Shown: in pieces, positions 1 through 6,995 of the stretch
How positions within the stretch are numbered: the first letter of the stretch is position 1
Layout of the letters: each line of letters starts with the position of its first letter
Assembly (NCBI GenBank): GCA_027005175.1
Contig: JALTMC010000736.1
Coordinates: forward strand, 2,851 to 11,525
Length of the DNA stretch: 8,675 nt
Reading direction: 5' to 3'
DNA from: Myxococcales bacterium
GTDB lineage: Bacteria; Myxococcota_C; UBA6777
Notes under the pieces: model-generated
Database searches by the model: none
Seen by the model: the letters and a program-made list of their open reading frames with translations, nothing else
Told to the model about the DNA's origin: nothing
Program-made: the position numbers and the translations under genes

Positions 1-704
1 GTACGGATGTCCATGCGATCAAAGATCAGTGCGAGTTCATTCATCAGCGCAATATTGAGATCTCGCTGTACATTCTCAATCACTTTTGCAGCCTCAGCGA
101 CCTTGATCGAAGGTGCTTGATGCAAGCCTGCGAGAATGACTTGGCGGTAGACATCGACGACCCGCTCCAATGTCTCTTGATCTTCCGCAGAGACGATCTT
201 TGTGATGCGTTCGAGGGTGTGTTTTTTATCACTGGGATTGATACGTTCTGGAGAGTAGCCCAGCTTGAAGTCAACGCCTTGTTTTAGTCCGGAAGTCTCT
301 GCAATGGCGGGGCCACAAATATCTTCCGTGGCACCCGGGAAGACTGTCGATTCATAGACGATCACGGCACCCGGCTGTATGTACTCACCGATTTGACGAG
401 ATGCATTGATCAGGATCGATAAGTCCGGTTGCTTGTTTTGGCTGATAGGGGTAGGAACTGTTACGATATAGAATGTTTGCCCTGCAAGGGACTCCGGGTT
501 GGAGGAGAATGTCATGGTGGATTGCTCCACCACATCATTCTCTACTTCACGGGTTCGATCATAGCCGCTTTGCAGCTCATCGATGCGCCGCGCGTTGATG
601 TCAAATCCCAGTACATTCGGAAACTTTCGTGCGAGCCCGATGGCTAGCGGCAAGCCGACATAGCCCAAACCAATCACAACGATCTTTTCTTGTCCCTTGG
701 CCAT
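1..704 (-). CDS. tviB: TviB/WbpO-type UDP-sugar 6-dehydrogenase, N-terminal part
   Basis: Enzymes of this family oxidise C6 of a UDP-sugar with NAD+ in two steps; TviB-type members make UDP-N-acetyl-aminouronic acids for surface polysaccharide. The first 234 codons are present and the C-terminus lies beyond the left edge. A Rossmann motif IGLGYVG (residues 11-17) is followed by VTVPTPI (about 81-87), [12 protein letters not shown] (about 117-128) and [14 protein letters not shown] (149-162). The central helix [17 protein letters not shown] (201-217) holds the conserved lysine (Lys207) and asparagine (Asn211). These match TviB, as I remember it, closely. The catalytic cysteine (GGHC motif) would lie outside the window. 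The start is ATG at 702-704, with AGGAG at 713-717, eight bases upstream. It is last in a run of four minus-strand genes, 117 bases after the nucleotidyltransferase gene. Family is near certain; the exact substrate (GlcNAc, GalNAc or other) is not. Confidence 0.93.
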   Translation of the reverse strand, partial: MAKGQEKIVVIGLGYVGLPLAIGLARKFPNVLGFDINARRIDELQSGYDRTREVENDVVEQSTMTFSSNPESLAGQTFYIVTVPTPISQNKQPDLSILINASRQIGEYIQPGAVIVYESTVFPGATEDICGPAIAETSGLKQGVDFKLGYSPERINPSDKKHTLERITKIVSAEDQETLERVVDVYRQVILAGLHQAPSIKVAEAAKVIENVQRDLNIALMNELALIFDRMDIR

Positions 705-821
705 CAATCTCTCTCCTGTCACTTCCTGTCATCTGTGAGTTGTCATGGATTGGGTGAGTCTTTCTTTGGTTGCTCCATTCATTCTTCTTTGGATTCTTGA
801 AAAGAGTACAGTTCATGTGTG

Positions 822-1898
822 TTATCTTTTTTTTACCACTTCGATATAGATTCGTTGTTGTAGATAGGCGATCTGATGAGAAGGGTGGTCTATTGTGGCA
901 AGGAGAAACAGCCCACGTAAGAGTGTTTGGAGTGCCTGCCAGCGTTGTTGTCTCTCTGTGTAGCGAATCAAGCCAACCAAGTTCTTTATCACGGGTGTGC
1001 TTGGGATGTCGTTGGGTGACAATAAGCCTGGAAATAGGAGCGCAAGCAACCACAAGCCACAGCAAAGCATACGATAGAGTCCCCAACGTTTGGCCCGGGC
1101 TTTTACGGAGGAGAGGGAGTCTTGTAGCTTGAGGTATAGTTCTCGCAGTTCCATAAAGGCACGCAAGGGGGTGTGCTCCTTCAACAGTTGCTCTTTGCAC
1201 ATGTGGTAGATATGAAACAGGAATTGTGCAGTGGGGCCAAACACCCGATCGTCCTCTGTGGATAGCAGTGTCGCTTGCTTCACCAGTCCCTTGGTGGGAA
1301 TGTTTGTTTGGTATGGCCAGCTTATACGGTGGTGTACATCGAGGTAGAATCGCTGATCGTTGCGTCGAAACAATTGGGCACAGGGGTGAGGTGGCTCTAA
1401 CACCATGTATTCCAATCCTTGTTTCTCCATCAGGCTACGTACTTTTTGCTTGTCCTCTGGGTTGATGACAAGATCGACATCATTCATCAATCGAATGGCA
1501 TCATCGGGATAAAGTGAGCTGATATATCCCATACCTTTATGTAGGGCGTAGGGAATCTCATGAGAACGCAGTGACTGACGAATCTGTCTCATAAAGATCT
1601 TACGTCGCTCTGCAAGAACCCAAGCGTGCTGGTAGGCCACTCTTAATTCTCGCTGTGCGGCCTTTGTCCACCCTTGAAACAGTTCCTTAACTACCCGGTC
1701 GGATGATTGTTCTTGGTTGAGCTTCCAGCCCAAGATCGGCAGGAGCTTTCCCTGTCTGGCGATCTCAATCACATGTTGTGAGGATGCATTGGAAAGGGGT
1801 GTCACAGCTTCGTTCGGGCGTGGCGGTGTCAATGCTGATAATCGCAACACCGCATGTTCGGCAGGGCTAAACAGCGAAGTCAGCCATCCTTGTCTCAT
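822..1898 (-). CDS. Nucleotidyltransferase family protein (NTP_transf_5 type)
   Basis: This 358-residue protein belongs to a family of predicted nucleotidyltransferases of unknown substrate that often sit in polysaccharide gene clusters. The diagnostic pieces are HKGMGYISSLYPDDAIRLMN (120-139) running into DVDLVI (140-145), which supplies the Asp-x-Asp metal-binding pair Asp140/Asp142, and later LDVHHRIS (186-193), the third acidic position. The C-terminal half is helical, with a hydrophobic stretch at about 274-294 that may be buried or membrane-associated. I chose ATG at 1896-1898. The same frame stays open to an ATG at 2141, but that extension would overlap the end of the upstream gene and its sequence is Pro/Ser-rich and unlike a conserved domain. 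The Shine-Dalgarno sequence for the chosen start is weak (AAGAG about ten bases upstream, with a run of seven T between). The gene ends in a run of eight A just before the stop. The neighbouring UDP-sugar dehydrogenase supports a polysaccharide role. Confidence 0.82.
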   Translation of the reverse strand: MRQGWLTSLFSPAEHAVLRLSALTPPRPNEAVTPLSNASSQHVIEIARQGKLLPILGWKLNQEQSSDRVVKELFQGWTKAAQRELRVAYQHAWVLAERRKIFMRQIRQSLRSHEIPYALHKGMGYISSLYPDDAIRLMNDVDLVINPEDKQKVRSLMEKQGLEYMVLEPPHPCAQLFRRNDQRFYLDVHHRISWPYQTNIPTKGLVKQATLLSTEDDRVFGPTAQFLFHIYHMCKEQLLKEHTPLRAFMELRELYLKLQDSLSSVKARAKRWGLYRMLCCGLWLLALLFPGLLSPNDIPSTPVIKNLVGLIRYTERQQRWQALQTLLRGLFLLATIDHPSHQIAYLQQRIYIEVVKKR

Positions 1899-2004
1899 CA
1901 GAAAAAAACTCTTATGTTGTGGGCGTGGGAGTCCTCTCCCGAACACGGGTCCGACAGAATGGACAGGACAAAGTCCGGATGGGATAGGGGGAGTTGGCCA
2001 TGGT

Positions 2005-3579
2005 TTAGAATCGGGCTTGAAGGACAAGGTTGAAGCCGATCTTGAGTGGGTCGATGAATACTCGGCTCTCCACAGTGCCTTCTCCTGTTCCACGTTCAAG
2101 GCGGGTTTGGTTTTGGTCAATACTGATAAGTGCTTCACCAATCACTGCCATAAAGCTACTCAGTTGCCATTTCATGTTGATCTTTACACTGAAGACAGGA
2201 AGAACATCAACAGCATTTCCATTTTTGTCTTTGCTGGGTAGCAAGATGAAGTCTCCTTCATCTCGAACCACAACGATCTGTTCGCCTTGCAAGCTTCCTG
2301 GCACAACATTACCAGTGACTTCCTTTGGTAGGGCCGCTTTAAAAGCTGCTGGGAGTTGCACTCCACCTTTGAAGCCAAGGGTCAAGTGAGCTTTCTTAAT
2401 GTGGTAGTCCACTCCAACGGCGGCAAAAAATTCGGGTGTGACTTTTTGGTTGGAGGAGAAGGTTTGGAAAGGCACAAAGCCGGGAACATTTTTGAGAATA
2501 AAGCCCATGTCACGAAACATCACATCAGCGTGCAAGCGAAAATGGCCGTACTTCATTCGGAAGTTGAGGTCTGTAGCGAGGCCAGGGAAGGGTGATATGG
2601 CATCGAGTTTATCGCCATTTTGAAGCATGTTGACAACATAGGACAGCTCGGAGGAGATCGCGAAGCTAAACTTTCCAGGAGTGTATTTTTCTTCGCGGAA
2701 GAAGCGGGCAGGCATATTTGGATCGTTGCGGTACAGTCGAAAGTCGATGGATACGCCAATGGGTATGCCGTAGCTGTAGGAGAGCTGGCCTGACAGCCCG
2801 TAGAAGTAGATGGTTTCTCCACGGATCTCTGTGTTGGCAAAGGTTCCTTTATCAAAGAAGGCCGCTCCCATTTCCAACTGAAATCCACCGGCACGAATGC
2901 CCATACCTGCCAGTACACCCACAGAGACCTCTTCCTCTGTCAGTTCTTTGGTCACCAACTTTTGAAGGAAAGCTGTCTTAACGCCACCAAACATAAAGAA
3001 GCGAACACCAGGAGTTAGATCGTAGTTTAACTGCAACTTAAACCCGGGGACAGGGCTGACAACTGTTCTGCGGGGAAAGGTGGAGTCACCGGCCCAAGAG
3101 AGCCGGTAGCTATAGCCGAGTCGGAAGCGATCCGAACTCAGTGGAAATGCCGTAAAGACGATGTTGCGTTTGAGCGTCTTGGATTGCACAAAGTCGTAGG
3201 TGAGTTGCAAGTAGCTGCTGGAGTCTTTGAAGACAAAGAAGCGGTCCCTTTTTTGGGCTTGGTAGAGCATACGAACAACCAGAGCTGCCTCTGTGGTGAG
3301 ACCCTTAAAGAAGGAGGGCAACTTCTTGTACAAGACGATATGAGACAGGGACTCGAAGCCGCTGAATCGAGTGTTGTAGTTGTCAAAGAAGAGCGTATTT
3401 CGTTTTCCTGGGATGAAGCTTGTGGAAGGACTGGGAGGATTGCTGAGTCCTGGCCCCAGCAATAAGTTGTCATCGGACATTCCAAAGGTGATACGGGTAT
3501 CGATGAAGTCTCCAGCCCCTGCGGGGAGAGGGCTCAGCAGACAGAGGCCAAGCAGTAACAGGAGCGTTCGTCTGATCAT
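2005..3579 (-). CDS. Probable outer-membrane beta-barrel protein of unknown function
   Basis: This 524-residue exported protein opens with a signal peptide (MIRR, then a leucine-rich core, then AGA before Gly23, a good signal peptidase I site). The mature part has many alternating polar/hydrophobic stretches with aromatic residues, typical of transmembrane beta strands, for example GYSYRLSW (about 154-161) and the later SYSYGIPIGVSIDFRL. It ends in LKIGFNLVLQARF, with a terminal Phe as in most substrates of the BAM assembly machinery. Near the N-terminus, FIDTRITFGMSDDN and FFDNYNTRFSGFE look like conserved blocks; from memory similar blocks occur in uncharacterised Myxococcota envelope proteins, but I could not check this. 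The ATG at 3577-3579 is preceded by AGGA about eight bases upstream. It lies 87 bases after the lipoprotein gene on the same strand, so the two may be co-expressed and may form an envelope complex. A porin, channel or structural role cannot be told apart from sequence. Confidence 0.78.
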   Translation of the reverse strand: MIRRTLLLLLGLCLLSPLPAGAGDFIDTRITFGMSDDNLLLGPGLSNPPSPSTSFIPGKRNTLFFDNYNTRFSGFESLSHIVLYKKLPSFFKGLTTEAALVVRMLYQAQKRDRFFVFKDSSSYLQLTYDFVQSKTLKRNIVFTAFPLSSDRFRLGYSYRLSWAGDSTFPRRTVVSPVPGFKLQLNYDLTPGVRFFMFGGVKTAFLQKLVTKELTEEEVSVGVLAGMGIRAGGFQLEMGAAFFDKGTFANTEIRGETIYFYGLSGQLSYSYGIPIGVSIDFRLYRNDPNMPARFFREEKYTPGKFSFAISSELSYVVNMLQNGDKLDAISPFPGLATDLNFRMKYGHFRLHADVMFRDMGFILKNVPGFVPFQTFSSNQKVTPEFFAAVGVDYHIKKAHLTLGFKGGVQLPAAFKAALPKEVTGNVVPGSLQGEQIVVVRDEGDFILLPSKDKNGNAVDVLPVFSVKINMKWQLSSFMAVIGEALISIDQNQTRLERGTGEGTVESRVFIDPLKIGFNLVLQARF

Positions 3580-3666
3580 GGTCGGTTCCTTTTGGGTACA
3601 GCCAGCACGGATTCTATGATTCGCGAGAATATGTCACGTGGCGTGTGAAGTGATGAGGTGATCTTG

Positions 3667-5286
3667 TTATTTGGTGATGGACAAATCGCTGGGTTGTCTG
3701 ACCCAGATCACAAATCCATTGTTCGACATCTCACTGTCAAACTGTTTGGATAGGTCGATCTTGTTCTTGTCGGTTTGTGTCTTGAGTATTTGGAAAAAAG
3801 CCCCAGCCTTGACCTGTTGTAGAATGCCTCGAATATAAGGGAATCGGCGATTCTTATTGGAAGCATCGGGGGGATCGTACGTAGGCACGGTGGAGCTGCT
3901 CTGTACCAAGAGTATGGCGTAGCTGCAGCCTTTTTTTCGGGCCCGGTCGAGTATTCCTTTGCGCTCTCTATTGAATCTGCATTGAAAGAAACAGCTAAAC
4001 CAGATGTTGTTGCCTTCTTCTCGACAGACTCGGTCGTCTTCCTCACACTTCTTCTGGTTGGCTCCGGGCTTTGCCTTGCATGCCGTCAGACTGGTCTGAC
4101 ACTTGGCCTGTTGGGCTCTGCGCTTGCCTTCACATTGGCCCAAGCAGGGGCGGTATTCTCCACCGTTTTTTGAAGGATCATCGTGGAGGTGAAGCTCTGT
4201 GCGGACCCAGTTCTCACAAGATGCCTGGGTTTGATTTTTGCTTTTGTCTGCTTCCACAAGTAGCACAGGCCATTGTCGGAACTGGTCCCATCCGTCTTGT
4301 GTTTGGATTACAGGCAGAGCGATCGCGTTGTTGATCTCCACAAGAGCAGACTCGTATCGCTCCATCTTGCCTCGACTCCACGTGTCTCCGGCAGAAAACT
4401 TCTCAGGTTTGGGCATGTCTTTGGGATCGATCTTTGCGACAGGACCACCGGGCTTGTCTTTCCAAGTCGGGACAAAGGTTGGGAACGTCATCTGGGTGTG
4501 TCCAGAGAATTCGTCAATGCCACCTTCGACACGGGACACGAGATCGCCGACCTGAAGGGTCCGAGGCACAGCACCATCCTCAAAAGCGAGGGTGGGTGCA
4601 GAGAAGGTAAAGATGAATAGTGAATGAAATCCCCCACCATCCTTGTAGGCTGCCAAGTCTGTCGCGTGAAATCCGTTGCTTGAGACGGCAGTGACGACCA
4701 TCTTTCCCGAGCCCACCACCGCATACTTCTTGAAGAGAGGAGAGTTGAAAGGGCTTTCTGTTCCCGCTTGGACATCTCGGATCGAGAGCAGCTTAAACGT
4801 GAGAGCCGGAGCAGATCCAACTTTACCCACAGGAGGAATGGACTTATCCAATGGGTCTGTGGCGTTGGGGCACAATGTATTTTGAGGTACAGAGGTGAGC
4901 CAGATGGTTGTTTTGCCAAAAGCAAGAAACAGTCGAACCAAAACCTCTTCGATAACTCCACCTTTGATCTCGCGAGGTCGCTGAGAACTGACCAAGAGAC
5001 CTCGATCCGAGAAAATACAGAGATAGCCGCTGTAGGCTTTGTCCTCTTTTCCGTCGGCACTGAGGGCCGTTACCTTCAAGCGCAGTGTCAAAGGGCTTTT
5101 TCCTGTGGCGACAGGGAGGGGATTTTTCGAGTCTCCCAAATTGGGATTTCCCACAAATTCAACCCGAAACGAACCAACATCTCCGGGTTTGGGGGGTTCT
5201 GTATAACAAGCCACAAACAGTGGTGTGAGTAACAAAATTAAGAGCCACCCAAGTGTTGAAAACCAACGGGTCGTAACTACGTTCAT
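3667..5286 (-). CDS. Lipoprotein with OB-fold-like region and cysteine-rich insert
   Basis: This 539-residue protein of unknown function begins with a lipoprotein signal: Arg7, a hydrophobic core (about 11-26) and FVAC with the lipidated cysteine at 27. Residues about 35-170 look beta-rich. From about 185, blocks such as LQVGDLVSRVEGGIDEFSG (244-262), MERYESALVEINN (308-320) and FPYIRGILQQVKAG (482-495) resemble the OB-fold-like module found next to extracellular nucleases of the ExeM/NucH type, but no nuclease domain follows. That module is interrupted at about 345-455 by a charged, helical insert with cysteines at 381, 385, 396, 403, 414, 421, 432 and 436. There are 13 cysteines in all, 12 available for disulfides. 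The ATG at 5284-5286 has AGGA about eleven bases upstream. It is the first of the minus-strand genes and diverges from two DsbA-like genes, which may fold it. The OB assignment is by remembered motifs only. Confidence 0.78.
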   Translation of the reverse strand: MNVVTTRWFSTLGWLLILLLTPLFVACYTEPPKPGDVGSFRVEFVGNPNLGDSKNPLPVATGKSPLTLRLKVTALSADGKEDKAYSGYLCIFSDRGLLVSSQRPREIKGGVIEEVLVRLFLAFGKTTIWLTSVPQNTLCPNATDPLDKSIPPVGKVGSAPALTFKLLSIRDVQAGTESPFNSPLFKKYAVVGSGKMVVTAVSSNGFHATDLAAYKDGGGFHSLFIFTFSAPTLAFEDGAVPRTLQVGDLVSRVEGGIDEFSGHTQMTFPTFVPTWKDKPGGPVAKIDPKDMPKPEKFSAGDTWSRGKMERYESALVEINNAIALPVIQTQDGWDQFRQWPVLLVEADKSKNQTQASCENWVRTELHLHDDPSKNGGEYRPCLGQCEGKRRAQQAKCQTSLTACKAKPGANQKKCEEDDRVCREEGNNIWFSCFFQCRFNRERKGILDRARKKGCSYAILLVQSSSTVPTYDPPDASNKNRRFPYIRGILQQVKAGAFFQILKTQTDKNKIDLSKQFDSEMSNNGFVIWVRQPSDLSITK

Positions 5287-5349
5287 CAGTGATGCGTTCC
5301 TTTGTCATGCCTTGTATTGGGGGTTCTTACCCAATCATTCAATTTTTCC

Positions 5350-5379
5350 GAGATACTGTGAGAGTGCTCTTTTTGTCAA
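5350..5379 (-). promoter_or_regulatory. Candidate sigma-70 promoter for the lipoprotein gene
   Basis: On the minus strand a perfect -35 box TTGACA (5379-5374) is followed after 18 bases by TATCTC (5355-5350), which matches the -10 consensus at only three positions. Transcription would start near 5343, leaving a leader of about 57 bases before the ATG at 5286. The position and the perfect -35 box favour it; the weak -10 box keeps it tentative. Confidence 0.35.
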
Positions 5380-5501
5380 GATGTGAAGGAGAGTCTCCCC
5401 CTTCTCAGAGGGATTGGGAAATAGAATCGCAGTGTACCATGTTCTTCTGTGTGTGTTTCCGAAAAGCGGGAATAAGGACTCTGCCATGTCTGTTTTTTTG
5501 C

Positions 5502-5530
5502 TTGACGATCGGACAATGATCGGCTATGCA
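5502..5530 (+). promoter_or_regulatory. Candidate sigma-70 promoter for the DsbA-like genes
   Basis: TTGACG (5502-5507, five of six consensus bases) is followed after 17 bases by TATGCA (5525-5530, three of six). If used, it would give a leader of about 165 bases before the ATG at 5702. As with the leftward candidate, a good -35 box pairs with a poor -10 box, which would suit an activator-dependent promoter. A promoter closer to the gene cannot be excluded. Confidence 0.3.
5507..5523 (+). promoter_or_regulatory. Direct repeat GATCGG, 11-base period, inside the candidate promoter
   Basis: GATCGG occurs at 5507-5512 and again at 5518-5523, start to start 11 bases, so both copies face the same side of the helix. 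They lie between the candidate -35 and -10 boxes of the rightward promoter. Tandem hexamers with 10-11 base period are the usual shape of sites for dimeric response regulators. The regulator is unknown and the repeat is short enough to be chance. Confidence 0.25.
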
Positions 5531-5701
5531 CAAATGCCTTGCATACGGTAGATCTATGTCAGGAAATCCTGGGTGGGATTCATTGGGTGTGAGTCAATCC
5601 ACTCATACTTGAGCAGAGAGTGCATGTGTTTAATCAAAGGGATTTGTTCTTCAATTCATCGATATTGCTGCGTTAAGGACAATTCTAAGGTCTAACAAAG
5701 G

Positions 5702-6871
5702 ATGCATCAAAAAGGAACTTCACAATCAGGAAACATCCTGTGGATTGGTTGGCTCATTGTTATCTTTGGGTTTGGGATTTGGGTGGGACGTTTTGGTATT
5801 TCTGAACAGACTTGGGTACGTTGGACCAATCATCCAATCTCTCATCTCTCTCAGAGCCGACGTCTTGCTTTGCACAAACATAACAAAAACACGACTCTTC
5901 CTCCTCGTGCTGTTCCTGTTTCATGTCGTCCCTGTCCGCATGTCGTGTCAGCTACCTCACAACCCGTAACGATGAAGGATCTGCCGCAGTTGGCTTGGCA
6001 TCAGATGCCGGTTGGCCAGCGTCGGGTCACCTTGCAACTTATGAATTCGTTGCGGCTTCCCTGTGGTTGTGGACAGACCCTGGCTCACTGTATCCAGACT
6101 GATTTGCAGCGATGTCCCCGGTTGCGAGGTGTTGTCGACTCTGTCATGACAGCAGTTCACAACGGTCGTACAACACAGAGTATTCGTCGGAGTGCTCTGT
6201 TCTCGACAAAGCGTTCTAAGCCTGTCTCACAACCAGCGTCAACTCCTGTAAGGGAGCGTCGTTTGCAAGCGAGGCATGTGTATTTTGTTCCTGTATTCCC
6301 AGGAAATCCTGACTATGGTTCTTCGCACGCAAAGTTAACCATTGTTCTTTTTTCTGACTTTGTTTGTCCCCACTGTTGGGCCGTGATGAAGGTGATTAAG
6401 CGTTTGGAAGAGCAATATGGACAAGCTGAGGTTCGAGTGGTGTTTCGACATTATCCTCTCCCTCAACATCCCAAGGCTGGGTTGGCCGCCGAAGCTTCCT
6501 TGGCTGCTCTCGCTCAGGGTAAGTTCTGGCTTTTTCACGATAAATTGTTTAGAAACCAAGGCAAGTTCTCACGAAAAGAGCTTGCACAGTATGCTGCACA
6601 ACTCAAAATGGACCTTAAGTCATTCAACAAAGCTCTGGACCAACATCGTTATCGCGGTGTAGTACAGCGCGACAAACAATTGGGGCAGAGCTTGAAGTTG
6701 CCGGGCATTCCTTTTGTCTTTATCAATGGGATGCCTGTTCTCGGTGGCAAAGCGACGATGCAAAAAGTCGCTGCCCTCGCATGGAAACGTGCGGAATCTC
6801 TTTTGAAGAAAGGTGTCAAACGTTGGGACCTGTATTCGACTTTAATTAAGTATGGTAGAAGAGAGCCGTAA
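5702..6871 (+). CDS. Membrane-anchored DsbA-like thiol-disulfide oxidoreductase (CPHC)
   Basis: This 389-residue protein should catalyse dithiol-disulfide exchange outside the cytoplasm. An uncleaved anchor spans about 12-31 and is followed by a polar linker with Cys75/Cys78. A segment at about 95-165 holds cysteines 121, 123, 130 and 138 (PCGCG, then C and C), also present in the next gene's product. The thioredoxin-fold domain (about 207-364) carries CPHC at 222-225, the same dipeptide as E. coli DsbA, in the context FSDFVCPHC; KFWLFHD (274-280) follows, and GIPFVFING (335-343) holds the cis-proline loop (Pro337). The tail LLKKGVKRWDLYSTL (367-381) is shared with the paralogue's first domain. 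The ATG at 5702 follows an in-frame TAA (5693-5695), so no earlier start exists in this frame; AGG touches the ATG and a better placed AAGG is about eleven bases upstream, so translation may be modest. A thioredoxin_4/DSBA-like family is clear; whether it oxidises, reduces or isomerises is not. Confidence 0.9.
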   Translation: MHQKGTSQSGNILWIGWLIVIFGFGIWVGRFGISEQTWVRWTNHPISHLSQSRRLALHKHNKNTTLPPRAVPVSCRPCPHVVSATSQPVTMKDLPQLAWHQMPVGQRRVTLQLMNSLRLPCGCGQTLAHCIQTDLQRCPRLRGVVDSVMTAVHNGRTTQSIRRSALFSTKRSKPVSQPASTPVRERRLQARHVYFVPVFPGNPDYGSSHAKLTIVLFSDFVCPHCWAVMKVIKRLEEQYGQAEVRVVFRHYPLPQHPKAGLAAEASLAALAQGKFWLFHDKLFRNQGKFSRKELAQYAAQLKMDLKSFNKALDQHRYRGVVQRDKQLGQSLKLPGIPFVFINGMPVLGGKATMQKVAALAWKRAESLLKKGVKRWDLYSTLIKYGRREP

Positions 6872-6890
6872 CTCCCACAATTACGGCTTT
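6862..6890 (+). terminator. Hairpin over the stop codon of the first DsbA-like gene
   Basis: Bases 6862-6871 pair with 6881-6890 as a ten-pair stem (one G-U) around a nine-base loop. The core GCCGTAA/TTACGGC is perfect. The TAA stop (6869-6871) lies in the ascending arm. The T run after the core is only three long and is itself paired, so this is at best a weak intrinsic terminator or attenuator that would lower expression of the next gene; it could also protect the 3' end of the message. Confidence 0.35.
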
Positions 6891-6955
6891 GAAGTATGAA
6901 ACGTGGGATTGGTAAAAGCAGGGGTGGAAGTCCATCCTTCTGCAACGTTCACCCT

Positions 6956-6974
6956 GCTCATGCAAGACATGAGT
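6956..6974 (+). promoter_or_regulatory. Hairpin just upstream of the second gene's ribosome site
   Basis: CTCATG (6957-6962) and CATGAG (6968-6973) are perfect inverted repeats around a five-base loop, extended by one G-U pair. The stem ends eight bases before the AGGAG (6983-6987) of the downstream gene. An alternative, longer-loop hairpin, GCAGGGGTG (6918-6926) with CACCCTGC (6950-6957), shares a base with it, so the two may compete. No U run follows either, which argues against termination and, if real, for an effect on translation. Confidence 0.22.
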
Positions 6975-6995
6975 AAGGTATGAGGAGTATTTTTC

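Larger units (their letters stand above)
5287..5701. other. Divergent intergenic region, 415 bases
   Basis: This gene-free stretch separates the lipoprotein gene (leftward) from the first DsbA-like gene (rightward). It is long enough to hold promoters for both sides. I see a candidate leftward promoter at 5350-5379, a candidate rightward promoter at 5502-5530 and a hexamer repeated one helical turn apart at 5507-5523, listed separately. The rest (about 5531-5701) would be a long leader for the rightward gene. No convincing RNA gene, tRNA or protein-coding frame was found; short open frames here lack a ribosome site and any recognisable product. Confidence 0.6.

Noticed and set aside
601-1200. 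Minus-strand open frame of 199 codons over the end of the nucleotidyltransferase and the start of the dehydrogenase
   Set aside because: It lies out of frame with both genes, whose family motifs are clear, and has no domain or ribosome site.
1912-2001. Minus-strand 29-codon frame containing CPFC in the gap before the nucleotidyltransferase
   Set aside because: No ribosome site, one CxxC only and a Pro/Thr-rich end; the resemblance to the DsbA CPFC is chance.
1899-2141. An 81-residue N-terminal extension of the nucleotidyltransferase from ATG at 2141
   Set aside because: It would overlap the last 137 bases of the barrel gene in another frame, is Pro/Ser-rich without conserved sequence, and a plausible ATG exists at 1898.
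5560-6311. CAGGAAATCCTG at 5560-5571 and again at 6300-6311 as a regulatory or mobile-element repeat
   Set aside because: A repeated 12-mer is expected about by chance in a window of this size, and the second copy lies inside coding sequence.
6896-6976. Plus-strand 26-codon frame spanning the hairpins between the DsbA-like genes, as a leader peptide
   Set aside because: No good ribosome site and no run of regulatory codons; noted only because it overlaps the hairpins.
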